From JADJQU01 sp035490315 (GTDB taxonomy: Bacteria > Planctomycetota > UBA1135 > GCA-002686595), in contig DATHET010000043.1 of the NCBI GenBank assembly GCA_035490315.1, positions 1-53,583 on the forward strand: DNA of 53,583 nucleotides. Reading direction: 5' to 3'. Shown one piece after another: positions 48,991 to 53,583 of the stretch (the first letter of the stretch is position 1; every line of letters begins with the position of its first letter). Below the pieces are notes generated by a model that did not search any database, was not told the origin of the DNA, and was given only the letters and a program-made list of their open reading frames with translations. Made by a program: the position numbers and the translations under genes.

Positions 48991-51189
48991 TCAGGTCGCG
49001 AGCTTCGCGGACTTGCGCGGCCTGGCGGCCCACAGCGCGGCCAGCATGGCCAGAGCGATCCACCAGCTGCCCTCGAGCACGCCGCGCAAACTCTGCTTCC
49101 CGACGTTCCCCACCGCGAAGCATCCTCCGCCCCCACCGCCGTCGCCGACGTAGGTGAACGACTCGGGCAGGACATCGGCCTGACCCGTCGTCGCATGGCT
49201 GACCATCACGGAGACCAGGCCGCTCGAGTGGGCCGGCACGAGCACCTCGAGCGTCTGGGCATCGACGAAAGTCACTTGATCCGCCTGGACACCGCCCGCA
49301 CCCGTGATCGGATCGGCGCCGAACACGACCGCTGTCGCGGGATCGAATCCGTCCCCGTGCAAAGTCACGACCACGGCGCCCGACGTCGAAGCGATCGCGG
49401 GATCGATCGAGCTCAAGCTCGGATCGGGAGTCGCCGCGTAGCTGAACGCGGCCGTGGCGATCGCGCCGCCGGGATTCTCGACCTCGACCACATAGGGACC
49501 TCCGGGCAGGCCCGGCGCGGTGGTGAAATCCAGGCGCGTCGAGCCGCTGACCTGGATGTCGCTCTGGTCGACGCCGTCGATCCGCACGCTCGAGCCCTCG
49601 ACGAAACCGCTGCCCTGCAGGCTGACCGTCGTCCCGCCGAGGGTCGTGCCCGCGAGCGGAAAGATGCTGTCGATTCCGGGCACGGAAGTGAACGTGAAAC
49701 CGTCGCGCAGCCGGCCCTCGACGCCGGTCGAATCGATCAGGACCACGTCGTAGGTCCCGCCCTGGGTCGGCGCCGTGCTCAAGCCGAGCATCCCGGAATT
49801 CATCACCGTGCAGCCGCCGACCACTCCGTCCTCGTAGATGCGATCGCCGATCACGACGCGCATTCCGCTGCGGAAATTCATGCCGGTGAGCGTCAATCCA
49901 ACGCCGCCGGCGTCGCTCGCGCTCGAGGGCGTGATCGAGATGACCAGCGGCGCCTGGGGGACGATCTCGATCGCGCCCGGCAAGATGCTCTGCGCGCCTG
50001 CGCTCGAGGTCGCGATCACGTCGACGTGGCCGGGAGGGGAGGCGGCGGGAACGGTCGCGGTGAAGATCACCTGATTGCCCATCCAGGCGAGCGGCGCGAC
50101 GGTGATGCTCGGATCGCCGCTCGAAAGCGTCGAGCCCGGCTGCAGGACACTGCCGTGCAAGGTCAGGATGGTCGTGCGGTTCTGCGCCGCGCCGAGCGGC
50201 AAGGGATCGAAGTTGCGGCCGAGGCTGAGCATCGTGTCGGCGCCGACCAGCAGATCTCCGATCGCCACGCTCTGGCCGGTCGCGACGCTGACGATGCCGT
50301 GGATCGTCGACTGGAAATCGGTCTGCACGATGCGACCCTGGATCAGGTTCGCGAAGGAGACGGGAAAGTCCAGCGGCGTCGCGTAGACGAGATAGTCGTC
50401 GGCCGCGAGCCCGTTCAAGCGGAAAGTCCCTGCGTTCGTGGCGAGGACGGAGGTGATCGTGCGGCCCGAGCTCGAGCGCGCGACGACGTAGGCCCCGCCG
50501 ACCGCCGTCGAATTGCTCGCGCGCCGCACGGTTCCGCTGATCGAGCCCGCGACGCCCGAGGGGTAGGCGTCGCGCAGGCCGTGCTCGTCGTCGCTCGCGA
50601 TCGAGCGGTGCAGGTTCAGCCCGGGCGAAACATAAGGATAGAGGCTCGCGCCGACGCAGCCGGAGTGATCGAGGCCCAGGAGGTGACCGATCTCGTGGGT
50701 GGCCACGTCCTGCACGTCGAAAGCGCCGGCGTCGTTCTGCGTCGTGAAGCTGAAATCGTGGCCGTTGAACAGGACGTCGGCGTCGGTGATGTGTCCGTTC
50801 GAGCTGAACCACACCGGCGTGATCGCCACCGTGCTCGAGCCCGCGGGGAAATAGCCCGAGGTCCCGATCTCGTCGAAATACACGAGGTGCAGATCGTCGG
50901 CGGCCCAATCGGTCCGCGCGCGCGATGGCTCGGCCGTGTCCTCGATCAGGTGCGCGCGGGTGCCCGAGGCCGCGTTCCACGAGGCGATCGAATTCTGGAT
51001 CGCGGTCTGGTGGCTCCTGCCCTCGATGTCGTCGGATCCCGCCGAAGCGATCGTGATCGGGATGTGCGCGGAGTCGACCCAGTAGAGCAGCCGGCCGTTG
51101 CTGGCGTTGATCAGCCGCACGTGCGCGAAGACCACGCTGGCGAGAATGGCGACGGCGAGACCGAGGACGGCGAGCAGCCTGCGCGACAA
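48991..51189 (-). CDS. Secreted matrixin-like metalloprotease with IPT/TIG repeats and a Gly-rich/Cys C-terminal tail
   Basis: This 732-aa protein has no ATG at its N-terminus. TTG 51189 is chosen because GGAGGGA precedes it by ~7 nt and a signal peptide follows (~1-23); GTG 51204 is possible. The metalloprotease motif H165-E-x-x-H169-x-x-G-x-x-H175 (HEIGHLLGLDH) is matrixin-like, with a YFDEIGTSGYFP upstream segment and a LHRSIASDDEHGLRDAYP tail. Then come a CnaB-like domain (~200-270) and at least four IPT/TIG immunoglobulin-like repeats. The C-terminus is six Gly, Cys, ~16 residues, one TM helix and a basic tail, which resembles known CTERM sorting signals. The start codon is 1 nt from the stop of the preceding gene. 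Confidence 0.86.
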   Translation of the reverse strand: MSRRLLAVLGLAVAILASVVFAHVRLINASNGRLLYWVDSAHIPITIASAGSDDIEGRSHQTAIQNSIASWNAASGTRAHLIEDTAEPSRARTDWAADDLHLVYFDEIGTSGYFPAGSSTVAITPVWFSSNGHITDADVLFNGHDFSFTTQNDAGAFDVQDVATHEIGHLLGLDHSGCVGASLYPYVSPGLNLHRSIASDDEHGLRDAYPSGVAGSISGTVRRASNSTAVGGAYVVARSSSGRTITSVLATNAGTFRLNGLAADDYLVYATPLDFPVSFANLIQGRIVQTDFQSTIHGIVSVATGQSVAIGDLLVGADTMLSLGRNFDPLPLGAAQNRTTILTLHGSVLQPGSTLSSGDPSITVAPLAWMGNQVIFTATVPAASPPGHVDVIATSSAGAQSILPGAIEIVPQAPLVISITPSSASDAGGVGLTLTGMNFRSGMRVVIGDRIYEDGVVGGCTVMNSGMLGLSTAPTQGGTYDVVLIDSTGVEGRLRDGFTFTSVPGIDSIFPLAGTTLGGTTVSLQGSGFVEGSSVRIDGVDQSDIQVSGSTRLDFTTAPGLPGGPYVVEVENPGGAIATAAFSYAATPDPSLSSIDPAIASTSGAVVVTLHGDGFDPATAVVFGADPITGAGGVQADQVTFVDAQTLEVLVPAHSSGLVSVMVSHATTGQADVLPESFTYVGDGGGGGGCFAVGNVGKQSLRGVLEGSWWIALAMLAALWAARPRKSAKLAT

Positions 51190-51190
51190 G

Positions 51191-51784
51191 CTACTTCCCT
51201 CCACCGGCGCGCCGATGCGAGACCGCAGCCTCGATTTCCGCGACGGCCGCGGCGTAATCGAAGACGGCGGCGAGATTGGCGTGGCTGCGCTGCTGGCTGG
51301 CGAGGTCGAAGAGCTCGAGGTCCGCGCTGTCGCGAACGAGAGTCCGCGCGCCGGCGGCGTCGCGCACGATGCGGAACTTGCCTTGAGCGAGGCCCACCGG
51401 AACGCGCAGGCCGGCGCTCGACTCCTCGGAGAGAAACAGCACGATTTCCTCTCCCGGCGTGACGCTGGGCAAGCCGGGCAGCACCAGTCCCCTGCCATCG
51501 GGCAAGACGCCTCCGGGCAGCCTGACGTCGAAGGGTCCGCGCGTCGCGCCGATGAAGTCGCGCGTCACCGCCAGGGTCGCGACGGTGCAGGGCCGGCCGC
51601 GCCGATCGAGCTCGACGCGGGTCGCGAGCACGCGCGCTTCCAACCCGATGTCCGCCGCGTCGACCAGGCCTTGCAGGTCCAGGCGGATCGCCGTGCCGGC
51701 CCGCGCCTGGAACGCGGGCGCCGCAAGCCATGCAAGCGCACAGATCGCCGCGAACGCGGCGGTAAACCGAAGGGAGCGGTGCAC
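51191..51784 (-). CDS. Small secreted protein, partner of the matrixin-like protease
   Basis: This 197-aa protein starts at GTG 51784. An N-terminal signal peptide (~1-28, with AICALAWLAAPAFQARA) is followed by an all-beta-like domain of about 130 residues: LVDAADIGLEARVLATRVELD, TVATLAVTRDFIGATRGPFDVRLPGG and PSVTPGEEIVLFLSEES. This strand pattern (regulatory-type statement, 'LPGG' turn, 'GE..VLFL') recurs in secreted proteins found beside matrixin proteases in planctomycetes and myxobacteria, as far as I recall, with no known function. Its stop is 1 nt from the TTG start of the protease gene, so the two are translationally coupled. Confidence 0.7.
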   Translation of the reverse strand: MHRSLRFTAAFAAICALAWLAAPAFQARAGTAIRLDLQGLVDAADIGLEARVLATRVELDRRGRPCTVATLAVTRDFIGATRGPFDVRLPGGVLPDGRGLVLPGLPSVTPGEEIVLFLSEESSAGLRVPVGLAQGKFRIVRDAAGARTLVRDSADLELFDLASQQRSHANLAAVFDYAAAVAEIEAAVSHRRAGGGK

Positions 51785-51910
51785 GGGGAGGCGGACTGGG
51801 GAATCCGCTGGCCACGGTTCGGAAGAGCAGCCGTGAAAGCTTGAGCGCCGGCCTCGGGAATCCGGGCCAGAGACTCCCGCCGGAGCGCGAGCGGGCCGTA
51901 AGCTCCGCGC

Positions 51911-52306
51911 ATGGCCAGCTTTCGATTCCTGATCCACCCCGAGCGCCTGGCGATCGCCCGGCTCGAGCCGCGCTCGGCCCTGCCCGAATGGGCCCGCGGA
52001 GCCTTCGTCAGCTCCACGCGCACCCCAGGCGAGCTGTCGATCGTCTGCGCCCAGCGCAACGTCCCGTCCCAGGTCGTCCAGGAGCGCGAGAAGCTCGGCC
52101 TGTTCATCGAAGGCACGGTCTCGATGACCGCGGTCGGAATCATCGCCGCCCTTTCCCGCGCGCTGGCCGATGAGAAAGTGCCGATCTTCGTGATCGCGAC
52201 CTACGACACGGATTGGATCCTGGTCGACGCGCAACGCTTCGAGGCGACCCGCGCGGCCCTCGAATCGCTGGGCCACACGGTCAGCGGCGAGCCACCGGCC
52301 CTCTGA
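51911..52306 (+). CDS. ACT-domain amino-acid-binding protein
   Basis: This 131-aa protein starts at ATG 51911. It resembles small stand-alone ACT-domain (CASTOR-like/ACT_7) proteins: an N-terminal SFRFLIHPERLAIARLEP, ELSIVCAQRNVP, KLGLFIEGTVSMTAVGIIAALSRALADEKVPIFVIATYDTDWILVDAQRFEATRAALESLGH. Two tandem beta-alpha-beta-beta units can be drawn. ACT domains bind amino acids and regulate enzymes; this one has no catalytic domain attached. It is divergent from the small secreted protein gene, and its stop abuts the stop of the convergent monooxygenase gene with no gap. Confidence 0.85.
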   Translation: MASFRFLIHPERLAIARLEPRSALPEWARGAFVSSTRTPGELSIVCAQRNVPSQVVQEREKLGLFIEGTVSMTAVGIIAALSRALADEKVPIFVIATYDTDWILVDAQRFEATRAALESLGHTVSGEPPAL

Positions 52307-52663
52307 TCAGCGGTGGAAGCCGCCGAGCGGCGACATGTAGGTCGGGTTGAACACCGCCAGGACGTCCTTGACCTGCGGACTCGGCTTGCCGTGCACGACC
52401 ATCGACTGGGGCTGCGCGAGGTCCAGGAACTTCGACGCGAACTTCGCCTGGAACGTCCGGGCATGAATCATAACCGCCCCGGAATCCGCGTAGCGCTCGA
52501 AGAGGTGGCAGGTCCGGCTGTCCTCGGAAAGGGTCCAGTCGTAGCTCAGCGTGTCCGTCTCGCCCTTCGCCGACTCGACCATCGCTTTCATCAGCGAGCG
52601 GAATTCCTCCAGCTGGCGGGGTTGGATCGAGACTTCGAGCAGCCAATAAATCGAATCGTTCAC
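52307..52663 (-). CDS. ABM-family (YgiN-like) monooxygenase
   Basis: This 118-aa protein starts at GTG 52663, with a good AGGAGAGA ribosome-binding site 6-7 nt before it; the frame extends further upstream without family resemblance. The fold is the dimeric alpha/beta ferredoxin-like antibiotic-biosynthesis-monooxygenase type: YWLLEVSIQPRQLEEFRSLMKAMVESAKGETDTLSYDWTLS, HLFERYADSGAVMIHARTFQAKFASKFLDLAQ. Family members oxidise quinols or small aromatics without cofactor. It is co-oriented with nothing and divergent from the DEAD-box helicase gene. Confidence 0.8.
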   Translation of the reverse strand: MNDSIYWLLEVSIQPRQLEEFRSLMKAMVESAKGETDTLSYDWTLSEDSRTCHLFERYADSGAVMIHARTFQAKFASKFLDLAQPQSMVVHGKPSPQVKDVLAVFNPTYMSPLGGFHR

Positions 52664-52808
52664 GGTTCTCTCTCCTGCGGTCCGAGCGCCGCCTCCTGGG
52701 TGAAGGGCGCGAACCACTCTATCGAGGCCCTGGCGGGTTGTTTGTGCCCGTTTTCCAGGAACTGTGCGATGATGCGCGATTGGCCAGCGCCCGGAGAACT
52801 CCAAAATC

Positions 52809-53583
52809 ATGACTCAAGACGAAACGACGAGCGAATCGCCCAACTCCCAGACCGGCGGCTTCGCGGCGCTCGGGATTGCCCCTGAGCTGCTCGAGGCGCT
52901 CGCCACCCTCGGCTACGAGGAGCCGACGCCGATCCAGCGCGAGGCCATTCCGCCGCTGCTCGCGGGCCGCGATCTGCTCGGGCAGGCGGCGACGGGCACA
53001 GGCAAGACCGCGGCTTTCGCGATTCCGATGATCCAGCGCTGCGTCGACGGCTCGGCCAAGCCTAACCGGCCGCGCGCCTTCGTCCTGGTGCCCACCCGCG
53101 AGCTCGCAATGCAGGTGGCGGAAGCGATCCACCGCTACGGCAAGGCCAAGCGCGCCACGGTCCTGCCGATCTATGGAGGACAGTCTTTTGGCCAGCAGCT
53201 GCGTTCCCTCGACCGCGGCGTCGACGTAGTCGTCGCCACCCCCGGCCGCGCGGTCGACCACCTGGAGCGTGGCACGATCGTGCTCGACGATTTGTCGATG
53301 CTGGTGCTCGACGAAGCCGACGAAATGCTCGACATGGGCTTCGCCGAGGACCTCGAGAAGATCCTTTCGCGCGCTCCGGCGACGCGCCAGACGGCCCTGT
53401 TCTCGGCGACCCTCGCGCCGCGCATCCTGGCCATCGGCGAGAAGCACCTGCGCGATCCCCTGCGCATCGCGATCGCGCGCGAGCGCACACAAGCGGGCGA
53501 GGTTCCGCGCGTCCGCCAGGTCGCCTACGTCGTGCCGCGCGTGCACAAGCCCGTGGCCCTTGGGCGCGTGCTCGACATGGAGA
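52809..53583 (+). CDS. DEAD-box ATP-dependent RNA helicase, N-terminal part (3' end outside window)
   Basis: The reading frame from ATG 52809 runs off the window after 258 codons. All RecA-domain-1 motifs are present: the Q motif (FAALGIAPELLEALATLGYEEPTPIQREAIP, ~18-48), motif I AATGTGKT (60-67), Ia PTRELA (95-100), Ib TPGR (144-147), II DEAD (168-171) and III SAT (199-201). The RecA2 domain begins at the window end. It unwinds RNA duplexes with ATP in ribosome assembly or RNA decay. A divergent 145-bp region lies upstream, containing a CCTGGCGGG/CCCG...CCAGG hairpin (about 52730-52761). A more precise subfamily (CsdA, RhlE, SrmB) needs the missing C-terminal part. Confidence 0.95.
   Translation, partial: MTQDETTSESPNSQTGGFAALGIAPELLEALATLGYEEPTPIQREAIPPLLAGRDLLGQAATGTGKTAAFAIPMIQRCVDGSAKPNRPRAFVLVPTRELAMQVAEAIHRYGKAKRATVLPIYGGQSFGQQLRSLDRGVDVVVATPGRAVDHLERGTIVLDDLSMLVLDEADEMLDMGFAEDLEKILSRAPATRQTALFSATLAPRILAIGEKHLRDPLRIAIARERTQAGEVPRVRQVAYVVPRVHKPVALGRVLDME

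Noticed and set aside
1..53583. CRISPR array, tRNA, rRNA, insertion sequence or prophage
   Set aside because: No regularly spaced direct repeats, no cloverleaf-like sequence, no transposase or phage protein was found in any frame.

Overview
The window is GC-rich and almost fully coding. Codons end mostly in G or C, intergenic gaps are short, and many same-strand genes overlap by 4 nt (ATGA). Several features point to a Planctomycetota bacterium of the 'Pla' type rather than a proteobacterium: secreted FG-GAP beta-propeller proteins ending in a conserved Cys-patterned domain (YC..KVNS.GC..), many lipoproteins and membrane-anchored proteins with CnaB/carboxypeptidase-regulatory-like domains, sulfatase-fold lipoproteins, a caspase-like CHAT protein, and a K+-type membrane pyrophosphatase. 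This assignment is inferred from protein style, not from a marker gene. I see no rRNA, tRNA, CRISPR array, transposase, integrase or phage gene.

Layout. 1-10.8 kb: the 3' end of an RND efflux pump gene, then a minus-strand run (anchored CnaB-like protein, histidine ammonia-lyase, lipoprotein hydrolase), a plus-strand FG-GAP/VCBS lipoprotein, and a coupled minus-strand pair (secreted alpha-toroid-like protein plus GNAT acetyltransferase). 10.8-15.8 kb: an isocitrate-dehydrogenase-like enzyme and two tandem seven-repeat FG-GAP secreted proteins, separated by related TCTC-loop hairpins, then the only gap above 300 bp (15379-15771). 15.8-23.3 kb and 29.9-33.3 kb: two blocks of surface-glycan genes (flippase, YfhO-like protein, sugar nucleotidyltransferase, GT2 and four GT4/GT1-type glycosyltransferases). 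Between them lie a ChaN-like lipoprotein, a secreted TPR-CHAT protein, an SDR, a monohaem cytochrome c lipoprotein and a molybdopterin oxidoreductase. 33.4-38.8 kb: a second anchored CnaB-like protein, an FHA membrane protein, and an ABC ATPase/permease/TPR operon.

38.8-53.6 kb: a DedA protein; hppA with a recognisable promoter and a classical intrinsic terminator; rsfS; a three-gene run (DUF255-like protein, sulfatase-fold lipoprotein, GT39-like membrane protein); a PolB-type exonuclease; a coupled pair of a small secreted protein and a matrixin-like metalloprotease with IPT repeats and a Gly-rich/Cys C-terminal tail; an ACT-domain protein; an ABM monooxygenase; and the 5' end of a DEAD-box helicase gene.

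The most unusual DNA is structural. There is a perfect 84-nt palindrome at 48161-48244 between convergent genes. A 49-bp near-perfect hairpin lies at 21182-21283 inside a divergent promoter region. A small family of hairpins carries the core GCAGTCTCCTGC. The most unusual protein feature is the shared Cys-patterned C-terminal domain of the two FG-GAP propellers. I saw no clear defence island or other complete, obviously new multi-gene system.
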